A DNA stretch of 64,000 nucleotides from Megalobrama amblycephala (Eukaryota > Chordata > Actinopteri > Cypriniformes > Xenocyprididae). A program made the position numbers and the translations under genes. A model generated the notes under the pieces. It saw only the letters and a list, made by a program, of their open reading frames with translations. It made no database searches and was not told where the DNA came from. Shown piece after piece: positions 1-11,729 of the stretch; within the stretch, counting starts at the first letter, position 1; each line of letters begins with the position of its first letter. Location: contig NC_063049.1 of the NCBI RefSeq assembly GCF_018812025.1, positions 38,801,947 through 38,865,946 of the forward strand. Reading direction: 5' to 3'.

Positions 1-290
1 CACAATATCAGCAAGCATGGCTTCATACACATAAACATTTCAATTCTATCAAACAGAAACAAAGCACAAACATTTGCTTGACCATATGCAACAGCAGCAC
101 ATTGAAAAGTTATGTATTTTGCTACAACTGTCGTTGCAGAACACACAATCCTTGTTCCTCGCGTCTCCCCAAACATTTCCTTCTCCCTATTCTTCTTTTA
201 TTTTTGTTGTTTTCGCTGCAAATCAGCGCACAGACAATTCGTATTTCAAGCTTCTTGCGGGCTACTATTTTTAATAATAATGACCGTGTG
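1..290. other. Unassigned upstream flank
   Basis: AT-rich sequence with no recognisable exon, RNA gene or repeat boundary. Short open frames here have no protein-like composition. Confidence 0.4.
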
Positions 291-402
291 TCTCAATCAG
301 CTCCCTAGTTCAGTAGTCAGGGCACTGATCAGGGTATCAGCCACATTCACTTTCATTATATATACTGATTCACGACCTAGGGAGCTAGGGAGCTGATTGA
401 GA
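291..402. mobile_element. Short TIR element (MITE), about 112 bp
   Basis: An 18-bp inverted repeat, tctcaatcagctccctag at 291-308 and its exact reverse complement at 385-402, bounds a 112-bp non-coding segment. It has no room for a transposase, so it is a non-autonomous DNA element or a solo foldback. The right arm is preceded by an extra ctaggg repeat. The family was not identified. Confidence 0.65.
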
Positions 403-536
403 CGCAGGCCCAGTCTCACGTGAGAACTCCGGTCTTGAATGCGTGATATCGCGTTGTTTCCTTGTCACGTCTCGCGCGTGTATGGTTGTGAAACGGAGTT
501 TGTGTGCCAGACAGAATTGTCGGCGATTCTATTGTA

Positions 537-675
537 AAGTCATGCAGTGTGAAACCTTCTGTCGCCGATCCGTCGTGCAGTATGAACACTGCAGCGACTG
601 AATGCTGGCCAAGATAGTCATGCAGTATGAAAAGAACAGTGACCCGACTACTTTGAAAATCATGCAGTCCGAAAT
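537..675. repeat. Cluster of a CATGCAGT-type motif
   Basis: A motif close to tcatgcagtrtgaaa recurs four times (near 539, 571, 619 and 660), each copy in the same orientation and separated by unlike spacers. This resembles subterminal repeats of a DNA transposon. No terminal inverted repeat was found around it. Confidence 0.45.
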
Positions 676-699
676 CGGCATACGGTAATAAAAAACATT

Positions 700-2630
700 T
701 CATTATGTTATATTATGGTTCATTATGTCTTTATACATGACTGAAAACATAGTTATGTATATTATATTGCATTTCTGTCAATAGATCCTCCTCATATTTA
801 CACATTGCACCTTTAAATGCAACTCTGGAGAGAGAGACATACGGCCAGATTTACTAGCAGGGTAAATTAGCATGAGAGTGCAATTACAAAAAAGCACCGA
901 TGGGAGTGTAAAGATCTGTGCATGATCTACTGATAACGTGCAAATTAAAGAACACAGATTCAGCCGGATTATTTACATAATAACCAATGCAACCTACCAA
1001 GAGCAGCGCAAATTAGTGTCTGGTTTAAGACATGCTTTTTTGGGGGCGTTAAATAACGTTAAATACCAGTAAATTGACTAGCGCAAACCTTAGTAAATCA
1101 CCTTGCATGATTCATTTAAATACTCTCCTCCCATAAACTTTGCGTCTGAAAGGAAAACTCCTACATATGCATATGCAATAAGTTCAGCTGCAAAAAATAA
1201 CCTTGTCCACATATTTTCAGCACACAATTTTTCACTGCTTGTCTTTAGTAAATCCTGACAGTAGTTTTCTAACACCAAAAGAGGGTTTGCACTGGCGCAA
1301 GCCTTTTATTAATTTCACAAATCAATCACTCAACCTAGAAAAGACACCCATTCACCAGCGTAGATTTTTGTGCTTTCTAACGCTACTTTAAATTGACAGT
1401 TTACTGTAAATGTACTTATTGCGTTTACATCAATCATGACTCAGACTTTCCTCTAGGCCAGTCCAGGCCAATCAGTAGGGCAAACAGGCCATGTTTGCCC
1501 AAGCTCAGAGCACTTAGACGGGCCACCTGTGCCCACACGGACCTGTGAACCTGAAACTAACCTTAGCACCAACATCACAATTGCACCTCTCATTACCCTG
1601 CAGTGTTTGTGCAAGAGCTTGTGTGGGGGGCAGGAGTTGCACCAGCACTGACTACAATTCTCAGTCGCTACAAGACTTTTTGTCCACTGCAACTGTTAAG
1701 TCATGACAATGGTTTTGAACATGGCATAAATTTCAATGTGCGTATAATCTATTATATGCTTCAAAGACCGCATGTCCTTTTTGATGACTAAGAAACGTCT
1801 TCTGTTCAAACAAACTGCGATACAGATCAATTCCTGAGATGGATCAAAGATGTCGCTAAAACTTTTTTGGGAGTGATACACAGTGCTGTTTACTTTAGAA
1901 ATCTGCATTTTGTTATGAAAAACATATGACATTTACACGCATCTCACTGCATTCAAAAGATTCTTTGTGAATGTTTAGTACGACAACTAAAAACATAACA
2001 GCGCTTGCCTGTCAGGGTCCAGGCAGTTGCATATAATGGACATCCATTTGCTTTTCCTCAGCTGAAATCAAAGCAAGCAGCAGCAGAGCTCTTGAGCACC
2101 AGACACCTCGGACCAAGGCCATTCAACAGCACAGGACCTGTCCTGAAAGCAGGAGGAGAGGGTTAAACAATCTGCATCATATTAAACAAACCTAAGTGCT
2201 TCAAGCTGCTACATACTCCCTAATGAAATATTTATGAAGGACCTCTAATGCAATTTTAGAAACACCTTGTAACCCGGACTGCTAGAAAACACAGTCATAT
2301 GGATGAATGAGAGGCCAAACTGCCTTAGAGTGCGGGTTAACACTGCAGGGGTGCAATGCTTATTCCACTATAGGAAAGCATTTGCATTTTACAAGGACAG
2401 TTTAAACCTTCTGGTGGGGATCATGTTGTGAATATCTTACAATATTAATTCTACTTTTACCATTTATTTAGTTTAATGACCTCACCAAATAGTGCCACCT
2501 CTGAAACAGTGGGGTTTAAAGTGCTTTATACTAAGTGAACAATAAAATAAAGCACAAATAAATATAAAGTGACCCCAAAAATTATTATTAATTTACTTGA
2601 AGTCATGTTTAAAAATGTGGCTCAGTTATT
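700..2630. other. Gene-free upstream region
   Basis: No exon, RNA gene or bounded mobile element was recognised. Around 840-1400 phrases such as ttagtaaatc and gcgcaa recur, suggesting an old dispersed-repeat remnant. From about 2000 to 2200 the sequence looks unique. Confidence 0.35.
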
Positions 2631-2639
2631 ACTGGTGGT

Positions 2640-3420
2640 TGATTATTAATAATGGTTCATATTATCACTATTTGCTGCTTAATATTTTTGTGGAAACTGT
2701 TATTTAGTAGCAGCAAAAAAGGGTTTCCAACATTGATAATAATAAAAAATGTTTTTAAAAAGCAGCAAATCAGCATATTAGAATGATTTCTGAAGGATCA
2801 TGTGACTCTGAAGACTGGCGTAATGATGCTGAAAATTCAGCTTTGCATCACAGGAATAAATTACATTTTAAAACATATTAAAATAGGAAACTGTACTTTT
2901 AAATTGTAATAATATTTTGCTGTTTTTACTGTATTTCCATCAAATAAATGCAGCCTTGGTGAGCAAGAGACTTCAAAAAAAACCTTTAAATCATTCAAAA
3001 AATCTTAAAGTCCCACATAGTCAATTATTATATCCCTTAAAACTGGCTTATCCTTAAATGCAACTCTTTGCCTCATTTAGTATACGTGATTCTATGAATA
3101 TGCAAATTAGCCCCGCCTCCACTTGCTCACATCAGTTCGGAGATCCACTCGTTGACGATCGCACGTTGACGTGATTGGTTACAAGGCAGTTTGTGACGTA
3201 AGAAACACCAGTGATTTCAAACCGCGTTTTTGAGACTGTCTTTGGTTCACTGCAGTTTTAAGGAGAAAATACTCAGCAATGGTGTTGACTTAAGAATTTG
3301 TACATGGTTTGTCTTAAAGCATGTTAAAACACCACATGTAAACAACATTAAAAACTTGATTTTCACCACAGGGGGGCTTTAATTACATTATTCCAAACTT
3401 TTGATCGGTAGTGTAAGTGT
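2640..3420 (-). mobile_element. Remnant of the abundant teleost CAAAAGTTTG-type TIR element, with a nested insertion
   Basis: The stretch 2640-3000 and the terminus near 3386-3415 (ttccaaacttttgatcggta) match the same family as the foldback elements at 35555-36480 and 38605-39536. It is recognised by the shared core gaaggatcatgtgactctga and the terminal CAAAAGTTTG. The element is split by the TTAA-flanked insert at 3009-3378. No transposase is present. Confidence 0.65.
3009..3378. mobile_element. TTAA-flanked non-autonomous DNA element, 370 bp, nested
   Basis: The element starts agtccc and ends ggggggct. It is flanked on both sides by ttaa (3005-3008 and 3379-3382), the target duplication typical of piggyBac and Kolobok elements. 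It interrupts the older element around it just before that element's terminus. The inside is non-coding and includes a CpG-bearing palindrome-like stretch near 3150-3175. Confidence 0.6.
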
Positions 3421-3529
3421 GCGAATACATATTTTTTACATTAAGAATATTAAAATGTAATAACCTATCTTAAAGGGTTAAAATGAAATTTCTGTCATTA
3501 ACTAAAAAAGTGCACAAAAAGTATTCTCG

Positions 3530-3653
3530 TCGCTTCATAACATTAAGGTTGAACCACTGTAGTCACGTGGACTATTTTAAAGATGTTTTTACTACTTTTC
3601 TGGACCTAGAATATGGCAATTACGTTGCTTTCATTTTTGGGTGAACGAACCCT
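3530..3653 (-). mobile_element. Right half of the teleost 'ggtgaac..ccct' TTAA element
   Basis: The block ends tttttgggtgaacgaaccct followed by ttaa (3654-3657). The same terminus is seen at 21814 and, in opposite orientation, at 24588 and 29475. Only one half is preserved here. Confidence 0.55.
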
Positions 3654-3659
3654 TTAAGG

Positions 3660-4790
3660 ATGCCTGCATGAAGTTCATGACTCTGCAAGTACAAACGAAG
3701 AGATTATCCATGCAAACATCAATGTTTGTAGGAACATGTTTGCATTGTTGGTTCACCAAGGCATGCCATCTTCACACCACATCCACAGAGTGAGGAAGCA
3801 AGGCATCTGTTGATCCTCAGCTACTTGCTGAAAAGATAAAGGGAATCGTCATAGAAAAAGCCCATTTTGGAGGTTACATTTTATACAAGTGTTGTGTCAT
3901 TTCCAGTAGCAGCAGCAGACATATTAAGACTGACTGCACTTTCAGTAAAAGACGTTGCACTGATATCAATGAAAAACAGCTGTGTGTGTTTTATCTTGGC
4001 ATTGCACACATTTCGAACGCATTGACTGGCCAAGACGGATATATATGCATTGATATATGTGTTCCCTTACAGAATACAGTCGCAGATTGGGTTCATCTGT
4101 GCTGGTTTTGTAAGGCTGAACTTTATCACCTTTATCAGGACTGTAAGATTCTAAGATTGTCTTACAAATCTCCTCAATTCTTCCAAGAACATCTCTAACC
4201 AATTAATGTTACGCATGTCACACCCGGTGGAGTTTCTATTATTCACTCTCTAAAAGACGCAAGACCACCAGATTGTCTTCCGCATGGCTTTTCTATTTGT
4301 TTCTGAATCTAAAATCAGCCTGCAAACATCTGCAGGTTGATGTGACAGGCTGCTTCAGAAAGGATTTCAGCTTATTAAAGAGTTCCAGGCCATGTGGAGT
4401 TGATTTGGAAGTGTCAAAGAGACATAAACACGTCATCTTAGCAGAGTGAAATATGGCACGGCATATCTTTGATCTGATGTGGGTCATCTCCAGAACCTGC
4501 CGGCTGGGTCAGATGGTACCAGATCTGCTCCTGCTGGGGCCTTTGTCGAAATCTATATGGTATTATGGAGTATATATACCTGTAAGTCACGAGAGCTTGT
4601 GATCCGGAGAGGCTGTACTGTGCCGCTGGGCCATATGGAGTCTATCTGAAGCAGCGGTGTTGATGGAGTGGGTCAGGCTAGAGGGAAACAGGCTTCAAAG
4701 TTGGGCACATGTCAATGTCTCTCTTATCCTTTCACTATGAATTACAGGACAGAAGATTTTCATTCTTCCCAATCGCCTGATCCTTCATGT
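3660..4790. other. Unique upstream block; possible regulatory DNA
   Basis: No repeat boundary or exon was recognised. The part from 4260 to 4560 is compositionally balanced and holds E-box-like catctg/cagatg and a TCF/LEF-like ctttgatc. It lies about 4 kb upstream of twist2. Enhancer function is inference only. Confidence 0.25.
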
Positions 4791-4834
4791 TGCTGGAAAA
4801 TCCAAAAAGTGTTTATCAAAGGCAGGTACTTCAA

Positions 4835-4960
4835 GGAATAGTTCACACAAAAATAAAAAAGGTGGTCATATTTATTCACCTTCATGTCGTTCCAAACCTG
4901 TGTGAAACACAAAAGGTGAATTTTTGGCTCTTTTGAATATACCATTTTCAGAGGGGAAAT
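4835..4960 (+). mobile_element. Left-half fragment of the 'gatagttcac' TTAA element
   Basis: The fragment contains the hallmark ggaatagttcacacaaaaat followed by ttcaccttcatgtcgttcca, as in the better copies at 24588-24846 and 29475. It is diverged and truncated, with no coding capacity. Confidence 0.5.
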
Positions 4961-6360
4961 TACACTGTAAAAAATATATATTTTCATGATTTATTATCAC
5001 AACATTTTTCTTTTGTCAAATCAACTTTAATGAGGTTCAGATAATTTTTTTTTTTTTAATGTTTCTGTGGATTAAACCAATCGCCTTTGTTGTATTAACT
5101 CAAATATTTAATTTCAATGAACTCAAAATTTTAACTTCAACCAGGTGACTTACTTTTTTAAGTTAAACCAACAAAGTGTAGGTAAGGACTAGACTGTTCA
5201 TTTCACCTAGATATCATTTTATGGTACTTTTATGTATTTTTTAGAGCTTGACAGCCCTTGTTCTCATTTACTGTCATAATATAGGAAAGAGCAGACAGAT
5301 AATCTTCAAAAACTCATCTTTTGTTTTATACGGAAGAGTAAAAGACATACAGTTTTGGCCATAATGGTAAGTAAATTATAAATTTTCATTTTTGGATTAT
5401 ATATTCTTTTAATCAAATTCGGTCTGTTAGCGTAGAACAGAGGGGATGAAGAGGAACATTCCATGTGGGATTTAAGATTCAATCTACATTAGGATGTTTT
5501 TGAGTTTTTGTAATTGTGGCGGTTTTTACATTGTTCATTATGTCTAAATGCATAAAAGCCGGTTGGCTAATTCAACAATTTTCTAGTTTCTTTATATTAG
5601 AGATGCTGTAGCATGTAAAACTATAATTGCTTCAAGCTCTTTGATTAAGAAGCATTCATGTTGCATTATTTTGAAGCTCTAAAACCATAAACATCCCTCA
5701 CTGAAAACCCTTTCTGAATGTCCATGTTTTAACCAGAATGGACATGGAGATCATCTGAGCATCCTCAAGGCTATTCTTCCTGGCTTCATCCCAAGTGTCA
5801 GTCATCCGCTCACATGTGGATTACATACATAAATCAAAGGGAAACAAATCTTCTTTCTGAAATAAGGCATAATTTACAATTGAAAACCTTACAAATGTGA
5901 CCAAAACTGCTGCCTTATACAAAACATCCCAAAGCCTCTTTTGAACACTGGACACTGGTAAAAGAAATCTGACATGCATTATTATTGTCTTATTCAAAGA
6001 GACAGTCCAGGCCCGTGTAAGAGAAAAAGCCTGTGAGGCTTTGCCAAAAGTTCTTCACAACAGGCTGACTCCTACATGTGTTTAGGGTATTGTGAAACCT
6101 TGGACTTATTCTGGAAAACAATAGGGAAAGGTCTTTCATCTGACTTGAAAGAATGGCGTGAAGGAAAGTCTGCAAAGATATTAATCTACTGTGTGCCATA
6201 TCTGAAAGAGGTGAGAGACTTTTCGTGGCATTTTAATAACCATGAAAAAAATATGACCTTAAACATTAACGGGGGATGTTCGGCTTAAGGTGAATATAAA
6301 TAATGCACAGCTTTTCAAAAATCAATAGCAGCAATTGCTAATTACGAATTTAAAAGAAAA
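4961..6360. other. AT-rich gene-free flank
   Basis: No exon, RNA gene or clear mobile-element boundary is seen. A poly-T tract lies near 5047. The stretch 5700-5830 looks unique. Confidence 0.35.
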
Positions 6361-6363
6361 ATT

Positions 6364-6615
6364 GGTAACACTTCCGTATGAGGAACAATTATAACTTTTA
6401 ACTAGCTGCTTATTAGCTCACATATTGTCTGTAAATTAAGCACAATGCCTTATTCTGCATGACCATTTTCTATATCCCTTAATACTACCAATACCTAAAC
6501 TTAACCACTACAACAACTACCTTACTAACTATTAATAAGCAGTAAATTAGGAGTTTATTGAGGGGAAAAGTCATAGTTAATAGTGAATGTGTGTTTCCTA
6601 TACTGAAGTGTTACC
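6364..6615. mobile_element. MITE with ggtaacacttc termini, 252 bp
   Basis: The terminal inverted repeats ggtaacacttc (6364-6374) and gaagtgttacc (6605-6615) are exact complements and bound non-coding sequence. The inner part (cctaaacttaac, aactacctta) is shared with the element at 28662-28864, so both belong to one family. Confidence 0.7.
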
Positions 6616-6661
6616 GAAAAAACAAACAAAAATGAAAACTGTTGTAACCTTGGACATATAA

Positions 6662-6662
6662 T

Positions 6663-6713
<51 letters not shown>

Positions 6714-6718
6714 TATAT
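6662..6718. repeat. Poly-A run followed by (TA)n
   Basis: About 36 consecutive A residues pass directly into an alternating TA tract. It is a simple repeat without coding content. Confidence 0.9.
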
Positions 6719-6734
6719 CCTAATTTTTTAAGAA

Positions 6735-7112
6735 ATTTCGGACCCACTTTATATTAAGTGGCCTTAACTACTATGTACTTACATTTAAATTAATCATTTG
6801 ATACAATGCACTTATTGTGTACATACATGTTTTTACATTGTTATTATATTTTAAAAACACCTGCATGTAATTACATGTGTAATTAATTTCTGTAATTACA
6901 TTTATAATTACACTGTTGACCCATCCCTTACACCTTACCCCTACCCTTAAACCTACCCATACCACCAAAGCTTCCCTAACCTTACCCGTATCCACCTCAA
7001 TAGCTGCAAAAGTGTTTTGCAATTCAATATGAACCCAATAAGTACATTGTACTTATTTTTTGATGTAAGTACATAGTAGTTAATGCCACTTAATATAAAG
7101 TGGGACCGAAAT
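6735..7112. mobile_element. MITE with long TIRs, 378 bp
   Basis: The first 28 bases (starting atttcggacccactttatat) and the last 28 (ending aaagtgggaccgaaat) are inverted copies differing at one position. The interior is non-coding and carries a poly-pyrimidine stretch near 6935-6965. This is a young-looking non-autonomous DNA element. Confidence 0.8.
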
Positions 7113-7122
7113 TTCCTCTTTG

Positions 7123-7132
7123 CATCAAAAAT

Positions 7133-7170
<38 letters not shown>

Positions 7171-7180
7171 ATTTTTGATG
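7123..7180. repeat. Perfect palindrome with (TA)n core
   Basis: Arms catcaaaaattacta (7123-7137) and tagtaatttttgatg (7166-7180) are exact complements around an alternating AT core. This gives a 58-bp hairpin or cruciform. It may be a minimal foldback element or a TA-expanded insertion site. Confidence 0.75.
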
Positions 7181-7682
7181 TTATATACATGCCAAATGAA
7201 AAGAGGCATAATTTAAGAATTATGGTGTAATAAGTTTTCACATTTTTGATGTGTAAAAAGTTGTTTGAATTTTGCTGTAAAACAACACCACACCTATTGA
7301 AAAATATTCACAGAAGTAAAAAGTGTGACAAATAGACCCATATCCCTTATAAAATGAAAAAAAAAAAATGCATCAAATAAATAAATAAAACTGACAACAA
7401 TTAGATAAAAAAAAATATTTAAAATATACATTTTAAATAAAATTTAAACAAATGTGTAAAAGTTCTGGAGATTTCTTTTCCCCCAAAGTATAAGGGAATT
7501 CATAAATTTTTGTTTACAAATAAAAAAACAATTTGAATTTCAACAATATTTTACCATATTACACACTGCCTACACTGTCATATTTAAAATGTGAGAATTA
7601 TTTTTACTTCTATAAACCATATTTATAAATTACAGCATACACTATTTTACACTTATAATAATTTCATACACTCAAAAAAACA

Positions 7683-7850
7683 AGCCTTTTTTAAGATTTA
7701 CGCAATTTAATTAATAGTAAAGTTCCATCAAATTGAATTAAATAATCCTTACGTATTTCAATTGAATAATTTACTAAGGATTGCTCAGTTATTAAATTAA
7801 AATTCGTAGATACGTTACTATCGATTAAATTGCGTAAATTAAAAAGGCTT
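7683..7850. mobile_element. Short TIR element, 168 bp
   Basis: The left arm begins aagccttttttaagatttac and the right arm ends gcgtaaattaaaaaggctt. The two are imperfect inverted copies about 25 bp long. No coding capacity; it ends about 500 bp upstream of the twist2 start codon. Confidence 0.65.
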
Positions 7851-8089
7851 CATTTTTTGTTTAATTTTTTTTTTTCATAATTTCACAATACAATTTATTT
7901 TTACCACAATACTTGGACTTGACCCGTATGTAGTACTGCACCACTTTACATTCCTTTTCCAAATGCCATTTTTATAGTGTGAGACTGAAATATTGTGTAA
8001 GACTGAGAGCATCGAACTAAAAGTGGGGTATAATTTGAGTGGAGAGGTGCAGTGTAACTTAAGACTGGTCCTCCTTGTTTATTAGTCCA

Positions 8090-8138
8090 CCAATCAGAGA
8101 GCAGCGCTTCCTCCCCCTCCATTCACACTAGTATTTAG
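8090..8138 (+). promoter_or_regulatory. twist2: Putative twist2 core promoter: CCAAT and TATA-like boxes
   Basis: A CCAATCA box at 8090-8096 is followed about 40 bp later by a TATA-like tatttag at 8132-8138. Both precede the GC-richer, purine-rich leader that runs into the start codon at 8357. The transcription start is inferred to be near 8160. No other core promoter element was recognised. Confidence 0.35.
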
Positions 8139-8356
8139 CATCAGAGACTAGGATAAAGTTTCCCAAAAAATTAGGAAAAAACTTCCTGCGGGAGGAAAAC
8201 TCTGCCAAACTCTACTTTTGGAAGTAGAGGCGCAGTCTCGGGACTTCAGGAGGACAGACAAACCCCCGAAAAACGCACGGATATAACGGTCAAACCACGG
8301 ATTCAAAGGTGGAGAGCGCGTTTTCTCCTCGACCTTCACATTTCTTTAAAAAAGAA

Positions 8357-8848
8357 ATGGAAGAGAGTTCAAGCTCTCCCGTCTCCCCAGTGGACAGCCT
8401 GGTGACCAGCGAGGAGGAGTTGGACAGACAACAGAAAAGGTTCGGGAGGAAGAGGAGACACAGTAAAAAGTCGAGCGAGGACAGCAGCAGCCCGAGCTCC
8501 GTGAACAAACGGAGCAAAAAGCCGAGCCCGAGCAGCACTCAGTCGTTCGAGGAGCTGCAGAACCAGCGCGTTCTGGCGAACGTCAGGGAGAGGCAACGGA
8601 CTCAGTCGCTGAACGAAGCGTTCGCGTCTTTGCGCAAAATCATCCCCACGCTCCCCTCGGATAAACTCAGCAAGATACAGACGCTCAAGCTCGCCTCCAG
8701 GTACATTGATTTCCTCTGTCAAGTGCTGCAGAGCGACGAGATGGACAACAAGATGTCGAGCTGCAGCTACGTCGCGCACGAGAGACTCAGTTACGCCTTT
8801 TCGGTGTGGAGGATGGAGGGCGCGTGGTCGATGTCTGCGTCCCACTAG
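8357..8848 (+). CDS. twist2: Twist2 bHLH transcription factor
   Basis: An intact single-exon frame of 163 residues. The N-terminus [20 protein letters not shown] closely follows mammalian TWIST2. Basic nuclear-localisation patches are RKRR (31-34) and KRSKK (51-55). The bHLH domain spans roughly residues 69-121, with basic region [19 protein letters not shown]. The conserved Twist/WR box fills the C-terminus (about 134-163, ending [11 protein letters not shown]). Twist proteins dimerise with E proteins and bind E-boxes (CANNTG) in mesenchyme, dermis and skeletal progenitors. The ATG at 8357 has A at -3 and G at +4; the frame continues upstream without another ATG, so this start is chosen. Residue 121 is Cys where mammals have Tyr (DFLCQVLQ). 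Linkage to hdac4 supports twist2 over twist1. Confidence 0.95.
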   Translation: MEESSSSPVSPVDSLVTSEEELDRQQKRFGRKRRHSKKSSEDSSSPSSVNKRSKKPSPSSTQSFEELQNQRVLANVRERQRTQSLNEAFASLRKIIPTLPSDKLSKIQTLKLASRYIDFLCQVLQSDEMDNKMSSCSYVAHERLSYAFSVWRMEGAWSMSASH

Positions 8849-8879
8849 CAGCGAGACACGTCCATACCATGCCAAACGG
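8849..8879 (+). other. twist2: twist2 3'UTR, first segment, up to a putative splice donor
   Basis: Vertebrate twist genes have an intron just after the stop codon and a non-coding second exon. Here cgg|gtgggta at 8877-8886 is the best donor after the stop codon at 8846-8848. The donor is an inference from sequence alone. Confidence 0.5.
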
Positions 8880-11188
8880 GTGGGTAGAGAGATGCCAGTT
8901 CAACTTGAGACGTTGTTACTATGTTGTCGAGCTAACTCTTTCATAAGTGGATGCGTTACGGCAGTAACCTGCATTTAGAGAAACTGCAGCTGTTCTGGAC
9001 CACTGACACTGACAGTTCAGTGCAGGAATGCAACACTATATCTTCTTGACACCCCCCAAAATTGTCATTTAGATTAGTTTAGATAGATAATGTATTATAA
9101 TTCGTTAAAACGTTATTTTATGTATATTTTAGACATGCAATAATTCATAATTTTGTTGTTACAGATATGTGGATGTGCATCACGTGCTACAGCCAAGCAC
9201 AAAAAAAAAAAACATTTTGATTATTTTACTTTTTTTTTTTTTTTTAAATATAGAAGATACGTAGGCTATTGCAAATGTTTTTAAAAAATAATGTTAGAGT
9301 AAGCCCTATTTATTTAATTTTATCATTGTTATAAAATGTCTTCATTAGATGATAGATATTAATATAAATGTTCACTATAATGAACAAAATGCTATCACGA
9401 GGATACTCAAATTATTATTACTATTATTATTATTATTATTATGGCCACACCCCCAAAAATCTGGTGTCATAGAAAAGGCCAGAAAGTTCTCTTTAAGAAA
9501 CATCAGGACATAAATCAATGGCGTATGATCTCAGAGATTATAACAGAAATGTTCACTATACAGTGGACAAAATGCTTGGCGTCACGAGGATATCTCATTT
9601 TGACTAAATTAATATGGGAGAGTTATAATTATTATATTATACTATAAAGACAAACATACAATCGTAAAACCCTCTAAATACACCACAGAAGCGCGCGCAT
9701 TTAGAGTAAGAAAATGAACGTGCAGCACAAAAACAATAAGAATACACATTCCTAGACTGCTAAAACCAAATATATCGTGTAAAATCAAAATAGAGACATC
9801 AAAAACAGCATGTCGACAACTATAGTACGAAAAGCTGTGGTATGCAGCCTATATTTGCCAGAGCTAACAAGGAAAACAAACGCCGAATTTGAGTTTTCCT
9901 CAGTTCAAAGCCTTTACGACTATTACCCAGTAAACAAACATTCTCATTATATCGTCGATCTCATGAAACGAATAACGACCCAACCGTGAGAAGGAACATT
10001 CAGTGGAATATTTTCCCTCTCGTGAATAAAACTCAAATTTCAGGAGCGATTTAAACTAGTTATGAAGTTACACCGCACATTCGTAAACGTTAAGCTTAAA
10101 AAAAAAAAAAGAGTGAAAGAATTATGGCTCTGATTGATGTGAAACGGTTAACGTTTCTATACGACAGAAAATAAGAAGAAAAACGTTCAGCAAAAAACCC
10201 TCTTGTTATTTATGTTTTCTTTTTGGCTGTATATGGATTTTGGGGAGATTAAGAAAGTTCTTGATTAGGCTATAAACACAACAGTTCTTTAAAGCACCTG
10301 TGTGTGGAACTACAGTTCTAAAGGATTCTGCTATATGACATCAGGATGTGAAGTTCTTTTTGCTCCTAACAGGAACCTTTATTTTTGAAAGTGAAGGTGA
10401 GCTGCGACCAAAACCATGTTTATGCTTGTGAAATAACAGCACAAAAACCACTGGAACCAAAGACTGACATCTTTCAGGCTACATATGTGTTATGATATGA
10501 TCACTTATTAACGAGATTAACTTCAAGAATTTTCATTTAAATGATTGAATTATTGTTTACGTTTTATTTAATAATAAGATAAAATATGCATGGAGGTCTC
10601 TTTCCAAGATGACAAAATAAAGTGATGAAAAATAAATGAACCTGCACATCTATACATAAATCAATATGGTCCTATTTTTAAATAACTAATTAGCTATTAA
10701 AATGATAAATTGAAATGATATCCTTTTGAATGAATCAGTTTAACTAGTTGGATAAATCTGCCGTTTTATGCGCTGGATTAGGCCTCCATCAACACACAGC
10801 TGTCATAAAAATGTTAAACTCTAAACATTTATACAATAATAATATTAGTTTAATATGTCTAATGATTCTTATGAATTAATTTCAATAAAGTAATACGTGC
10901 TACTGAGCGAAGGAAGACAGGTGTACGGCTTCGAATTTCAAACCAAATGACCTCTTGAAACAGTTATTTTCCAGTGACGTAATTCCACCTGGGATCTGTG
11001 TAACATGTTTGAACCAAGCCTTTTCCTGTTTAAGCATACGCTCCCACTCGGAATTAAAAAATGGGATCATTAATAGCTTCCCATTTTTCTTTAAATCCAA
11101 GGCTGTGTTTAACCACAGATTGAGGTCTCCTGTTTGACATATGAGAAGCAGAATTTGAGTCTTAAAGTTGTTTTTCTTCCTTCCACAG
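8880..11188 (+). other. twist2: Putative twist2 3'UTR intron
   Basis: About 2.3 kb without exons, AT-rich, with an (att)n tract near 9413-9441 and poly-A/poly-T runs near 9200-9245. It ends in a strong polypyrimidine tract and acceptor tttttcttccttccacag at 11171-11188. Short open frames inside have no recognisable similarity. Confidence 0.5.
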
Positions 11189-11700
11189 ACTGTTTACTTC
11201 CACTTATTTTGAAGACACCAAAGGATTTATTGATGAACCTCTAAACCTCAAAGACGTGGCCATTTGGTGGATACACCTACGGACTTGAGCATCCTCACGA
11301 AGGACACGACCAAAGGAACTTTCTATATACTTAGAGAAAAAGTAGATGACGTCTCCTGTGTCGTCAAATACATTTAATCTTTTTCACAAGTTATTCTTAA
11401 ATGTCGCTGTGGTGATAGTACAGGAAGGCCATCTGTTATCTGTATGGAAACTATATTTCGTGTTTGTCTCTAAACAGAAGAGTTTATATATATATATATG
11501 AACAAAAAAACTATTGTACATAGGCTACCTGTGAGTATTGTCAGCTTTTTTAAGGGACCAATGCAATTTAGAGCAATACTTTCTTGAAGTATGCTGCATG
11601 GATGAATGCATACATTTGATTTTTCCTATGCAACATTTTCGATTTCCATCCATTGTACATTTTGCTTATTTATTAAAACATATTTTTGAACATTTAGGGT
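11189..11700 (+). other. twist2: Putative twist2 non-coding exon 2 (3'UTR) with poly(A) signal
   Basis: The segment follows a good 3' splice site. It has stop codons in every frame, a U-rich character with several tttttat-like elements, and an ATTAAA signal at 11672-11677 that suggests cleavage near 11690-11700. It fits the second, non-coding exon expected for a twist gene. A long AU-rich 3'UTR would allow post-transcriptional control. RNA evidence is lacking. Confidence 0.55.
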
Positions 11701-11729
11701 GAACACATTGATTTGCAAATGTCCACATC

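Noticed and set aside
8369..8875. A 168-codon open frame on the minus strand across twist2
   Set aside because: It is the antisense shadow of the GC-rich twist2 coding exon; its translation is low-complexity and shows no domain.
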